Source: Caballeronia sp031450805
Lineage (GTDB): Bacteria; Pseudomonadota; Gammaproteobacteria; Burkholderiales; Burkholderiaceae
Length of the DNA stretch: 64,000 bases
Direction of reading: 5' to 3'
NCBI RefSeq assembly: GCF_031450805.1
Contig: NZ_JARTVY010000004.1
Span: 496,001 to 560,000, forward strand
Shown in pieces: positions 8,011 to 16,199 of the stretch (positions are counted from its first letter, which is position 1; every line of letters begins with the position of its first letter). The position numbers were made by a program, and so were the translations under genes. The notes below the pieces were generated by a model. It saw only the letters and a list, made by a program, of their open reading frames with translations, ran no database searches and had not been told where the DNA came from.

Positions 8011-10245
8011 TCAGGCGCTGCGCAATTGATTGCCGACGGGTAATTGCCTTAGCCGCTTGCCGGTTGCCGCATGAATCGCATTCGTGATGGCAGGCGCAAG
8101 CGCGGCCGTACCCGGCTCGCCAATACCGCCCGGCGCCTCTGTGCTTTTGACGATATGCACTTCGATAGGCGGTGTTTCATCGATGCGCAGCATGCGGTAA
8201 TCGGTGAAGTTGCTCTGCTCGACGCGGCCATTCTTAATGGTGATTTCGCCGTAGAGCGCACCCGTGATGCCGAAGATGATGCCGCCCTGCACCTGCGCCT
8301 CCACGGTATTCGGATTCACCACCATGCCGCAGTCCACCGCGCAGACGACGCGATTCACTCGCACGCCGCCCTCCTTGTCGACGGTCACGTCCGCGACCAT
8401 CGCGAAGTAACTGCCGAACGCGTGCATCACCGACACGCCGCGTCCCTGTCCTTGTGGCATGGATTGCTTGCCCCAGCCTGCAGCTTGCGTCGCGACATCC
8501 AGCACGTTGCGCGCACGGGGCGTCTTGTTTAGCAGATCGCGCCGGTATTGAACCGGATCGACCTTCACTTGCGCGGCGAGTTCGTCGATGAAACTCTCGA
8601 CGACGAAAGTCCCTCGCGTAGGCCCGACACCGCGCCAGAACGCGGTCGGCACATGGCGCGGTTCCTGACGCACATAGTCGACCACCTGATTGGGAAGGTC
8701 GTACGGGAGGTCGGCCGCGACTTCGATCGCATCCGGATCGAGCCCGTTCTTCACGGCAGGCGGCGCGAATCGCGAGAGCACCGACGATCCCACGATGCGA
8801 TGCGTCCACGCTATCGGCTTGCCGTTTGCGTCGAGCGCCGCAGAGAGTTTGTCGTAGTAGCACGGACGATACATGTCGTGCTGAATGTCTTCTTCGCGCG
8901 AGTACGTCACCTTCACAGGCACGCCGAGTTGCTTGCCGATCTTGAGCGCTTGCGTGGCCATATCGAATTCGAGCCGTCTGCCGAAGCCACCGCCTAAGAG
9001 ATGGTTATGCACAAAGACCTTTTCGGGCGGCAATCCGGTTGCCAGAACGCCGGCCCCCTGAATTCGCGTGGGCACTTGCGTGCCGATCCAGATGTCGCAT
9101 CCGTCCGGACGCACGTGCACCGTGCAATTGACAGGCTCCATCGTCGCGTGAGCGAGGAGCGGCTGTTGATACACCGCATCGACCCGCGTCTTTGCATTGG
9201 CGAAGCCCTTGCCTACATCGCCGTCCTTGCGCGCGACTGCGCCCGTTTTTTCCGATGCCTTCGCCATCTCATCGAAGAGCATTCGAGTCGATACGTTCGC
9301 ACCCGCGCCTTCGTTCCATTGAATCGCAAGGGCTGCGGCCCCGCGCTTCGCGGCCCAGGTGTGATCGCCGACGACCGCTACGCCGTTATCGAACTTGACG
9401 ATCTGACGCACGCCTGGAATTTTCCTGGCGTGCGTGTCGTCGACGGAAGCGAGCGTGCCGCCGAATACCGGGCAATTCACGATGACCGCGTACACCATCC
9501 CGGGCAAGCGCACATCGAGGCCGAAGACCGCTGTGCCATTAGATTTCTCCGGTGAATCGAGGCGCCTGACCGGTGTACCGACGATGCGAAAGTCTTTAGG
9601 GTCTTTCAGCTTGATATCCTTGGGCACCGGCATAGCCGCTGCCGCTTGCGCGAGCTCTCCATAACCGGCACTGCGGCCATCCGCTGCATGAACGACCTTC
9701 CCATTCTCCGCGCGACACGCCGATGCATCGCATTGCCACTGCTGTGCGGCTGCCGCAACGAGCATCATGCGCGCCGCGGCGCCCGCCTTGCGCATCGGCT
9801 CCCACGCATAGCGAACCGACGTGGAACCGCCCGTTAATTGCCCGCCCAACAGCGGGTCCATGAATAACTTCTCATTGGGCGGCGCGTGGTCGATCGTGAC
9901 GCTGTCGAGCGGCACCTCGAGTTCTTCCGCGATCAACATCGGCAATGCGGTATAGACGCCCTGCCCCATTTCCACTTTCGGCATGATCAGCACGACCTTG
10001 CCATTCTTGTCGATCTGCACGAACGCATTCGGCGCGAACACACCGTCTTGCGGCGACTCGATGCCATCGCCGCCGATCACCGACTTTCCTTTGTCCTGAT
10101 CCTGACTCGCGGCCGGCACGCTGAAGCCGATAAGAAATCCGCCGCTCGCCGTGACGCTCGCCGTCAGTCCGAACTTCAGGAATGCGCGGCGTGAAAAACC
10201 TTTGGAAGCCCGATGACGTCCCGCTTCGAGTAATCCTCGCGACAT
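8011..10245 (-). CDS. Molybdopterin-binding aldehyde/isoquinoline oxidoreductase large subunit, Tat-exported
   Basis: This 744-residue protein belongs to the xanthine oxidase family in the IorB-like subgroup. It starts with a twin-arginine signal (FSRRAFLKFGLTASV) and carries QAAGWGK and the C-terminal GGIGEPG motif, whose glutamate is the presumed catalytic base. The small 2Fe-2S subunit lies upstream and the triheme cytochrome downstream, giving a periplasmic three-component hydroxylase or aldehyde dehydrogenase. The ATG at 10245 has AAGGAGG upstream and lies one base after the small-subunit stop (TGAGATG), implying translational coupling. Whether the substrate is an aldehyde or an N-heterocycle cannot be read from sequence. 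Confidence 0.93.
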   Translation of the reverse strand: MSRGLLEAGRHRASKGFSRRAFLKFGLTASVTASGGFLIGFSVPAASQDQDKGKSVIGGDGIESPQDGVFAPNAFVQIDKNGKVVLIMPKVEMGQGVYTALPMLIAEELEVPLDSVTIDHAPPNEKLFMDPLLGGQLTGGSTSVRYAWEPMRKAGAAARMMLVAAAAQQWQCDASACRAENGKVVHAADGRSAGYGELAQAAAAMPVPKDIKLKDPKDFRIVGTPVRRLDSPEKSNGTAVFGLDVRLPGMVYAVIVNCPVFGGTLASVDDTHARKIPGVRQIVKFDNGVAVVGDHTWAAKRGAAALAIQWNEGAGANVSTRMLFDEMAKASEKTGAVARKDGDVGKGFANAKTRVDAVYQQPLLAHATMEPVNCTVHVRPDGCDIWIGTQVPTRIQGAGVLATGLPPEKVFVHNHLLGGGFGRRLEFDMATQALKIGKQLGVPVKVTYSREEDIQHDMYRPCYYDKLSAALDANGKPIAWTHRIVGSSVLSRFAPPAVKNGLDPDAIEVAADLPYDLPNQVVDYVRQEPRHVPTAFWRGVGPTRGTFVVESFIDELAAQVKVDPVQYRRDLLNKTPRARNVLDVATQAAGWGKQSMPQGQGRGVSVMHAFGSYFAMVADVTVDKEGGVRVNRVVCAVDCGMVVNPNTVEAQVQGGIIFGITGALYGEITIKNGRVEQSNFTDYRMLRIDETPPIEVHIVKSTEAPGGIGEPGTAALAPAITNAIHAATGKRLRQLPVGNQLRSA

Positions 10246-10246
10246 C

Positions 10247-10702
10247 TCACGCCTCCTTGGCTGCTTGCTTGATCGCCGCACGAATGCGGTTATACGTTCC
10301 GCAGCGGCAGATATTTCCGGCCATTGCCGCGTCGATGTCCGCATCGCTTGGATTCGGGACCGTCGCGATCAATGCAGCCGCCGACATCACCTGTCCCGAC
10401 TGGCAATAACCGCACTGCACGACGTCGAGCTGATTCCATGCATCTTGCACTTTCTTTCCAGCGGGCGTCGCGCCGACAGCTTCGATCGTTGTCACTTTGC
10501 GATCACCGATAGCCGCGATCGGCAGTACGCAAGAGCGCACGGCGACGCCATCGAGATGCACGGTGCAAGCGCCGCATTGCGCGATACCGCAGCCGAATTT
10601 GGTGCCGGTCAGGCCGACGATATCGCGAAGCACCCAAAGCAGCGGCATATCGGGCGGCGCATCGACGGAATGCGACTGGCCATTGATGGAAAGCGTGGTC
10701 AT
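10247..10702 (-). CDS. 2Fe-2S small subunit of the molybdenum oxidoreductase
   Basis: A 151-residue protein from the ATG at 10702 (preceded by CGGAG). The plant-type 2Fe-2S cluster cysteines are in GCGIAQCGACTVHLDG plus a following RSC. The second, helical-domain cluster is bound by CGYCQSGQ and NICRCGTY. This is the standard small subunit of xanthine-oxidase-family enzymes. It lacks its own Tat signal, as is usual, and would be carried out with the large subunit. First gene of the operon 10702 to 6710. Its promoter should lie in the AT-richer stretch just above 10860. Confidence 0.94.
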   Translation of the reverse strand: MTTLSINGQSHSVDAPPDMPLLWVLRDIVGLTGTKFGCGIAQCGACTVHLDGVAVRSCVLPIAAIGDRKVTTIEAVGATPAGKKVQDAWNQLDVVQCGYCQSGQVMSAAALIATVPNPSDADIDAAMAGNICRCGTYNRIRAAIKQAAKEA

Positions 10703-11299
10703 GAGCGGCTCCGGGCTTGTGCGTTGGTGTAAGCGGTAGCGCAAATGGATGGCTGCGTGGGGCGGCAGCCAACGGCCTGGCGGCGACATGCGTTGCGGAG
10801 TCGATTCGTTATTGCTTCGACCGCCGCTTGACGCGATGGCACCGGCGGCGGTGCATTGCAAGGCTTCGGGATTGTAGCGCCGCTTAAGAAATCAAGCTGA
10901 CTTGACGATTTCCTTACGGGCTAAGAAGCCAATTTAGTGCAGGCTTGAATCGCTAAACAATTCAAGCGCGCGGTATTTAAGTGGGTTGTAGCGGCAGACA
11001 GTTAGTTGCAGCCGATTCACTCGGATGTCGGCTATTGAATGGGCCGCGCCCACTAGGAAGTGAAGTATGTCGAAGCGCATTTATCCAGCGTTCGCTCGAA
11101 GCCGAGACTCTGGCTTCGTCCTGCAGAACTACTTCGTGATGGAACTCGCCGTCTGTGGTGAGAGATGTGGACGCGTGATGACAGCAGTCGAACCCGGACG
11201 TCTCGCCAGTCGGTTCAAACCCGGCTAATGCAGCGCCCGGACCTGCAGGCGCCTATTGCATGTTGACGACGCGCGATTCCCGCCAAGCACCGAAACGAT
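10703..11299. other. Long intergenic region with one possible small ORF
   Basis: This 597-base gap separates the 2Fe-2S subunit gene from the PilZ gene, both leftward. The part near 10880-10990 is richer in A+T and is the likely promoter of the oxidoreductase operon. The only coding candidate is the rightward ORF at 11067-11228. I see no RNA gene or mobile element. A T-loop-like GGTTCAAAC at 11211-11219 has no matching acceptor, D or anticodon arms. Confidence 0.4.
11067..11228 (+). CDS. Possible 53-residue small protein
   Basis: An ATG at 11067, preceded at good spacing by AGGAAGTGAAGT, opens 53 codons (beginning MSKRIYPAFARSRDSGF and ending ASRFKPG) before a TAA. It is the only rightward reading frame in the gap and has no recognisable domain, signal peptide or membrane segment. 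It contains two cysteines (AVCGERCG). The ribosome binding site is the main support. It may be spurious. Confidence 0.3.
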   Translation: MSKRIYPAFARSRDSGFVLQNYFVMELAVCGERCGRVMTAVEPGRLASRFKPG

Positions 11300-12196
11300 T
11301 TAATCAGCCCCGCTGCCCGTTGCCATTTCGAACAAATGCGCCCTTAGCAAAGCCGTTATGTCCGCAGTGCGATTGCTGAATTCGACACCGACCAGCACGG
11401 CGCCGTCGACATGCCTGAGACTGCGAGCGATACAGTTCAACACGACCGCATGCAGCTTGCCGTCGGCGCGCAGACGCAACGCGAGCTTGAAGTGCTCGCC
11501 CACGTTGACAACGGCATCGCCGGCGCTCAATGCAACGCCGCCAAGACTCACGTTGACGACGGTCACGTCGAACCCCGCCGCGATGCAGTCGTTTCGAATG
11601 AGTCTTCCCGCCAGTTCCGTCGAGACCCGCACGTGCTTTCGGACGATATGCGTGCGCACGGTGTCGGGTTGAGCAAGATACACAAGGCTTACCGGTGTCT
11701 CGCTCCGCCCGATGACGGTGCTGCGGAACATATAAACCTTTCGTCCGCGAAGCGCCTTGCAGTCGATTTCCGCGCCCGGTTGAAGCAAGTCGTGCCCGGT
11801 CGTGCAAGTCAGCAAAAGCGCCTGTCCAGCAATCGAGCCGACGTATTCCGTCTGCAACGGTGCGTGCGTCTGCCCGACAAGGGACAACTGCATCGCGTCG
11901 ATCACCTTGGGCAATGTGCCTGCGATGCTGGCAAGGGGATTGGCGCTTTCCGCTGCCGACGCCTCGTGCTTTGCAGTCGAGATGAGCAGATTAGACGGCG
12001 CGGAGGTCGCATCATCGCGTTCTGCCGACGCGTCTTCATCGCGAAAGCCGCCCGCCGTGAGAAGCTTGTCGCGCTGGCCTTCCGATCGCACGCAATAGCC
12101 TCGAGTGAGAAGCAACTTGCCGCTTGCGGAATAAACCGCGAATGGAAGAGGCGTTCCGATTTTCAGTTCGTGTGGGGCAATCTTGACAAGGTTCAT
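11300..12196 (-). CDS. YcgR-like PilZ domain c-di-GMP receptor
   Basis: This 298-residue protein has an N-terminal part resembling flagellar-brake regulators and a C-terminal PilZ domain. The c-di-GMP-binding residues are present: RKHVR at 186-190 (RxxxR) and NVSLGG at 215-220 ([D/N]xSxxG). It should therefore bind the second messenger and change motility, surface or enzyme behaviour, though no partner is identifiable here. There is no membrane segment. Residues about 52-90 are a low-complexity, Ala/Ser/Asp-rich linker. A matching c-di-GMP turnover enzyme (MHYT-GGDEF-EAL) lies at 27164-29242 but is not linked in an operon. Confidence 0.85.
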   Translation of the reverse strand: MNLVKIAPHELKIGTPLPFAVYSASGKLLLTRGYCVRSEGQRDKLLTAGGFRDEDASAERDDATSAPSNLLISTAKHEASAAESANPLASIAGTLPKVIDAMQLSLVGQTHAPLQTEYVGSIAGQALLLTCTTGHDLLQPGAEIDCKALRGRKVYMFRSTVIGRSETPVSLVYLAQPDTVRTHIVRKHVRVSTELAGRLIRNDCIAAGFDVTVVNVSLGGVALSAGDAVVNVGEHFKLALRLRADGKLHAVVLNCIARSLRHVDGAVLVGVEFSNRTADITALLRAHLFEMATGSGAD

Positions 12197-12325
12197 GGCG
12201 CAACTGACCTGTTCTGTTTTCTGTTGCGCTACCGTACCTCACCGCCCGCACGCTTTAAGTGCGTGACCTCGCATTCATCCGACAAAAAGCACCAGAAGCG
12301 GCCGTCCTTACGGAAACCATTCGGC

Positions 12326-12715
12326 TTATAGCGCCGATTCACTATTCGTCACGACGAGCACCGTGCACCCTTCGCGCGAATACGACCAGTGCGACGTGCC
12401 TGCGGGAAAAGTCACCACCTGGCCCGCAGTGAAGTCCGTAGCGTCCTGATCGGTGTAGACACCGTCCATGACGATCAGCAGTTCTGTCGACGTATGCGTA
12501 TGGAACAATGACCTCGCCCCCGCGTCGAGCCGCATCCAGTAGCTCGTCCATGCGCCGCTTTCATCGTCGACTATGGGAATTATCGAAAAGCCGGGATGCC
12601 GCTTTCCCTCGATAAGCATGGGAGTCCATGCGTCTTCCGCGACGGTGTGAACCCGCCGGCCAGGCGGCGCTTCATCCAAGGCGATGTCTTTAACGGTCAT
12701 AGGCGTCGTTTGCAT
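12326..12715 (-). CDS. Cupin domain protein
   Basis: This 129-residue single-domain cupin contains the two motif regions: FHTHTSTELLIVMDG, supplying metal-binding histidines and glutamate, and FPAGTSHWSYS, supplying a further histidine. Small cupins of this kind act as metal-dependent sensors, isomerases or dioxygenases, so the reaction cannot be assigned. It lies 18 bases after the LysR gene stop on the same strand and may be cotranscribed with it. An alternative start is the ATG at 12700. No clear ribosome binding site precedes either. Confidence 0.85.
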   Translation of the reverse strand: MQTTPMTVKDIALDEAPPGRRVHTVAEDAWTPMLIEGKRHPGFSIIPIVDDESGAWTSYWMRLDAGARSLFHTHTSTELLIVMDGVYTDQDATDFTAGQVVTFPAGTSHWSYSREGCTVLVVTNSESAL

Positions 12716-12733
12716 TACAAGAGAAAGGGCTTA

Positions 12734-13738
12734 TCAAGAGATCGCGCGTTCTTCCGCGTCTTCACGCCAGCTCGCCATCATGTCCTTGACCTCGCCGACG
12801 AGCCAGGTGCGGAATAGCTTGTATTCAGGGCGCTCGACTGCATTCTTGTGCGTGATGAGATAGTGGTAACGATCGCGGAACACGAGACTTTCTTCCACCG
12901 GACGCACCAGCACGCCCTGTTGCACTTGCCGATGCACGAGGTGATGCCATCCAAGCAAAGTGCCCTCGCCTTCCTCGGCTTGCGAGACGAGCAAGCGATA
13001 GTCATTGCTTTCCAGATGATCCGTCTCCATCAGCCGCTCGCCGGATTCGCCTTGTTGAAACCAGTTGCGCCATACACGCCAGTCGACGTGTTCGCACACT
13101 TGCGTGCGCCCGAGAGGCGATAAGTTAAGCGTCGGATGAACGAGCAAGTCCAGCGCGGACAATTTCCTGCCGCGATACTCTTCGTCGAAAAAGCGCTTGC
13201 TACAGACCGGGTACACGACGTCATGAAACAGGCGTTCGACTTCGTACTCCGCTTCGCGCGGCGGGTTCTTCGTGATGATGATGTCGGGATCGATGAGCCT
13301 GTCGAATTCCATGAAGTGATCGGTGACGATCACATGCAGCTTCACATCCGGGAACTGTTTTCTGAAGGCTTGCAATCGTGGCGTGAGCCACAATGCCGAA
13401 AACGTATGCGACACGCAGATGGTCAGCGCGGACCGGCCGGCGCGGCGCACCGTCTCTACCGTCTCCGCAATGTTCATGATCGACAGGTACGACGCGTTGT
13501 AGAGGAGACGCCCCGCCTCCGTCAGCGCGATATGTTTCCCCGAACGATCGAACAGCGCGACTTCGAGCGAGTCTTCGAGTTCCTTGATTTGTCTGCTGAT
13601 GGCCGCCTGAGTGACGCACAACACCTCGGCCGCCTGCGTGAAGTTCTCATAACGCGCTGCGGTCACGAAGCATTTCAGGGCGCGCAGCGATGGCATTTGC
13701 GCGAGCAACCGGTCAGTGAAGATTTGCTTCTTCTGCAT
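12734..13738 (-). CDS. LysR family regulator, GcvA-like
   Basis: A 334-residue LysR-type regulator with a GcvA-like helix-turn-helix (LRALKCFVTAARYENFTQAA, then QAAISRQIKELE) in residues about 17-75 and the usual periplasmic-binding-like effector domain after it. GcvA-type regulators often control glycine, amino acid or betaine metabolism. It lies between the catabolic cluster (SHMT, lyase, oxidoreductase, aldehyde dehydrogenase) and the cupin, all leftward, and is a plausible regulator of that cluster. The ATG at 13738 has AGAGGT upstream. Two GC-rich hairpins separate it from the cluster, suggesting a separate transcript. Confidence 0.9.
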   Translation of the reverse strand: MQKKQIFTDRLLAQMPSLRALKCFVTAARYENFTQAAEVLCVTQAAISRQIKELEDSLEVALFDRSGKHIALTEAGRLLYNASYLSIMNIAETVETVRRAGRSALTICVSHTFSALWLTPRLQAFRKQFPDVKLHVIVTDHFMEFDRLIDPDIIITKNPPREAEYEVERLFHDVVYPVCSKRFFDEEYRGRKLSALDLLVHPTLNLSPLGRTQVCEHVDWRVWRNWFQQGESGERLMETDHLESNDYRLLVSQAEEGEGTLLGWHHLVHRQVQQGVLVRPVEESLVFRDRYHYLITHKNAVERPEYKLFRTWLVGEVKDMMASWREDAEERAIS

Positions 13739-13834
13739 GGTCTGAAACCTCTTGTCGCGCGGCGAGCGATAGCGCTCGATGATTGTGCCGACAGGTCGGC
13801 GCCTTCATTATCTTACCGCGCAGCTCTTTTTATG

Positions 13835-13873
13835 GGGAGTTCGCTCCCTGGCGCGCGCTCTGAAGCGCGCGCC
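13835..13873 (-). terminator. Paired hairpins after the catabolic operon
   Basis: Two adjacent perfect stems lie 25 bases after the stop of the 13899-14678 gene: GGCGCGCGCT/AGCGCGCGCC (13850-13873, 4-base loop) and GGGAG/CTCCC (13835-13848, 4-base loop). Neither is followed by a strong T-run. They probably end or attenuate the upstream transcript, or protect its 3' end. Confidence 0.45.
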
Positions 13874-13898
13874 GATAAAGCAATGCGAAAGCGCCCGC

Positions 13899-14678
13899 TT
13901 ATCTACCGTTCATGAGTCGCTTCTGAACGGCGTCCATTGCGGTCCGGACCTGCTCGAAGAAGCCCTCGGATTCCAGCTTCCGTTGCATCAGTTCGTTGAT
14001 GCCTCCCTCGGTCGTGCATTGCTTCGCCAATTCGTCGAACGAGTCGTGACTAACTTGAGCCAGCTTCGCCAATCCCGAGTAATAGCCCGCGAGAAACGTT
14101 CGCGCGCCCTCGTAAGGAACGCCTTTCTGCGCAAGCCACTGTGCCTGTGCCTCGACGAAGCCGTAGTAGGTCGACATCGTGGCCGTCGCCACGGAGAACA
14201 GGTCGTACTGCGCTTCCTCCGTCACTTCGACTGTCGCGCCGATCGCATCGAATATTGCTTTGGCTTCGGCGTTGCGAGGGTAGATGACCGTGCTGCCGCT
14301 TCGATGCGCCGTTGCGGGCAAGGGAATCGCGCGAACGATCTCTGCCTCGACGCCCATGCGACGCTGCAAACGGTCGACCGTCAGGCCCGCCACGAAACTG
14401 ATGACGAGCTGACCGGGACGAAACGTAAGCGTCTGCAACACCTCTTCGGCAATATCCGGGACGACCGCGATGCACACGACATCGCTTGCATCCACCACCT
14501 GCTGATTCGATTCGCACACACGCACGTGATCGTCGAGCTGCGCGAGTTGCGCGGACACTTCTGCGTTGCGAGGCGAGAGCCATATGTCATGCTTCGCGTC
14601 GCCATGACAAAGACCCGTGACGACCGCGCGCGTGATCCCGCCTGATCCAATGAATCCGATTCGCATCTTCTTGTTCAT
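13899..14678 (-). CDS. Pyrroline-5-carboxylate reductase-like protein
   Basis: A 259-residue protein of the ProC family. It has an N-terminal Rossmann motif (RIGFIGSGGITRAV), the mid-domain RAIPLPATAHRSG segment and the C-terminal helical region with KQCTTEGGINELM, the place of the family SPGGTT loop. ProC enzymes reduce delta-1-pyrroline-5-carboxylate with NAD(P)H. The divergence of the usual loop and the catabolic setting suggest a related cyclic imine as substrate rather than housekeeping proline synthesis. It follows the aldehyde dehydrogenase by eight bases. Starts at 14678 or 14666 are both possible, with AAGGA near each. Confidence 0.8.
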   Translation of the reverse strand: MNKKMRIGFIGSGGITRAVVTGLCHGDAKHDIWLSPRNAEVSAQLAQLDDHVRVCESNQQVVDASDVVCIAVVPDIAEEVLQTLTFRPGQLVISFVAGLTVDRLQRRMGVEAEIVRAIPLPATAHRSGSTVIYPRNAEAKAIFDAIGATVEVTEEAQYDLFSVATATMSTYYGFVEAQAQWLAQKGVPYEGARTFLAGYYSGLAKLAQVSHDSFDELAKQCTTEGGINELMQRKLESEGFFEQVRTAMDAVQKRLMNGR

Positions 14679-14686
14679 CCTTTCGG

Positions 14687-16183
14687 CTAGTCTTCAAGCT
14701 TGATCCAGGTGGTCTTGAGTTCGCAGTATTGGTCGTGTGCATAAACCGACTTGTCCCGCCCGCCGAATCCGGATTGCTTGAATCCGCCGAACGGCGTCGA
14801 CAAATCCCCCTCGCCGAAGCAATTCACCGTGACCGTGCCCGCTCGAATCCGCGCAGCGATTTTGTGCGCGTGATTGACGTTGTCCGTCCAGAGCGACGCG
14901 GCGAGGCCATAGCATGTGTCGTTGGCGATGCGCACCGCGTCTTCGACATCGTCGTATTCGATGATGCAAAGCACCGGCCCGAACACTTCTTCGCGTGCGA
15001 TGCTCATCTCTGGCGTGACTTTGTCGAAGATCGTCGGCTCGACGAACCAGCCGCCCGATTCGCTCTGAACCGCCCTCCCGCCGCACACGAGGTTTGCGCC
15101 TTCCTTCTTTGCCTTCTCGATGTGAGAAAGCACCTTGTCGTAGTGGCCGGATTCAATGAGCGCACCGAGTTTGACATCGGGGTCGAGCGGATCACCGGTC
15201 TTCCAGCCGTCAAGAACTGCAAGCACTTTCTCCAGCAATTCGGCTTTCTTGCTGGATGCAACGATGATCCGCGAGCCCGCGCTGCAGTTCTCGCCCATGT
15301 TCCAGAATGCAGCGGCAACCGCGTTTTCCGCGACGGGGTCGAGATTGGCGACATCGGGCAAGACGACCTGCGGATTCTTGCCGCCGCATTCGAGCACGAC
15401 GCGCTTCAGATTCGAATCAGCCGAATAGCGAAGAAATCGCTTGCCCGTCTCTGTCGAACCCGTGAAGGCGACGAGATCGACATCCGGATGAAGGCCCAGC
15501 GCCTGGCCTGCGCCTTCGCCGAAGCCCGTGACCACACTGAACACCCCTGCCGGCAGCCCCGCTTCAGCAGCGAGATCCGCAATTCTCAGCGTGGAAAGCG
15601 ATGTCTGTTCTGCAGGCTTGATGATCACGCTATTGCCGACCGATAGCGCCGGGCCGATTTTCCACGCAAGCATGAGCGCCGGAAAATTCCACGGCAACAC
15701 GCCCGCCACGACGCCGATGGGCTCGCGCGTGATCATGCTCACGACACCCGCGCCCGAGGGCGACAGTGCGTCATAGCGCTTGTCCGTTACTTCGGCATGC
15801 CAACGGATGCACGCTGCCGATTCGGGAATGTCGAGGCCCATGCACTCGCTAACGGGCTTCCCCGCTTCGAGCGCCTCGAGCAGCGCGAGCTCCTCGGCGT
15901 TATCGTCGATGAGTTGCGCGAGCCGCAACAAGACTGCCTTTCGATGCGACGGCGCGGCCCTGGACCAGACCCCGCTTTCAAAAGCCTCGCGCGCCGCGAT
16001 CACCGCGCGGTCCACGTCGGCCTGCTCGCATCGGGCAATCTTCGTCAGTACTTTGCCCGTCGCGGGATTCAACGTTTCGAACGTCGCTTCCGATGCCGCC
16101 GCGCAACGCTTGCCGCCGATGAACGCAAGGCCATCGAGCGATGCGTTCGCCGCCATCTGTTTCCATTCTTCGTATGTGCTCAT
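14687..16183 (-). CDS. Aldehyde dehydrogenase, gamma-aminobutyraldehyde/betaine type
   Basis: A 498-residue NAD(P)-dependent aldehyde dehydrogenase. The glycine motif FTGSTETGK, the glutamate motif VLECGGKNPQ and the catalytic cysteine in NMGENCSAGSR are all intact. It resembles PuuC-type enzymes that oxidise amino aldehydes. The ATG at 16183 follows GCGAGGTCAGAC, and the gene sits 16 bases after the FAD oxidoreductase. In the cluster it probably oxidises a semialdehyde made by the upstream oxidoreductase or lyase, for example alpha-ketoglutarate semialdehyde if the pathway is hydroxyproline-like. That assignment is inference. Confidence 0.92.
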   Translation of the reverse strand: MSTYEEWKQMAANASLDGLAFIGGKRCAAASEATFETLNPATGKVLTKIARCEQADVDRAVIAAREAFESGVWSRAAPSHRKAVLLRLAQLIDDNAEELALLEALEAGKPVSECMGLDIPESAACIRWHAEVTDKRYDALSPSGAGVVSMITREPIGVVAGVLPWNFPALMLAWKIGPALSVGNSVIIKPAEQTSLSTLRIADLAAEAGLPAGVFSVVTGFGEGAGQALGLHPDVDLVAFTGSTETGKRFLRYSADSNLKRVVLECGGKNPQVVLPDVANLDPVAENAVAAAFWNMGENCSAGSRIIVASSKKAELLEKVLAVLDGWKTGDPLDPDVKLGALIESGHYDKVLSHIEKAKKEGANLVCGGRAVQSESGGWFVEPTIFDKVTPEMSIAREEVFGPVLCIIEYDDVEDAVRIANDTCYGLAASLWTDNVNHAHKIAARIRAGTVTVNCFGEGDLSTPFGGFKQSGFGGRDKSVYAHDQYCELKTTWIKLED

Positions 16184-16199
16184 GTCTGACCTCGCGAAA

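Noticed and set aside
11200..11235. tRNA T-arm-like sequence (GGTTCAAAC)
   Set aside because: No acceptor, D or anticodon stems at the required distances upstream, and no CCA or discriminator context.
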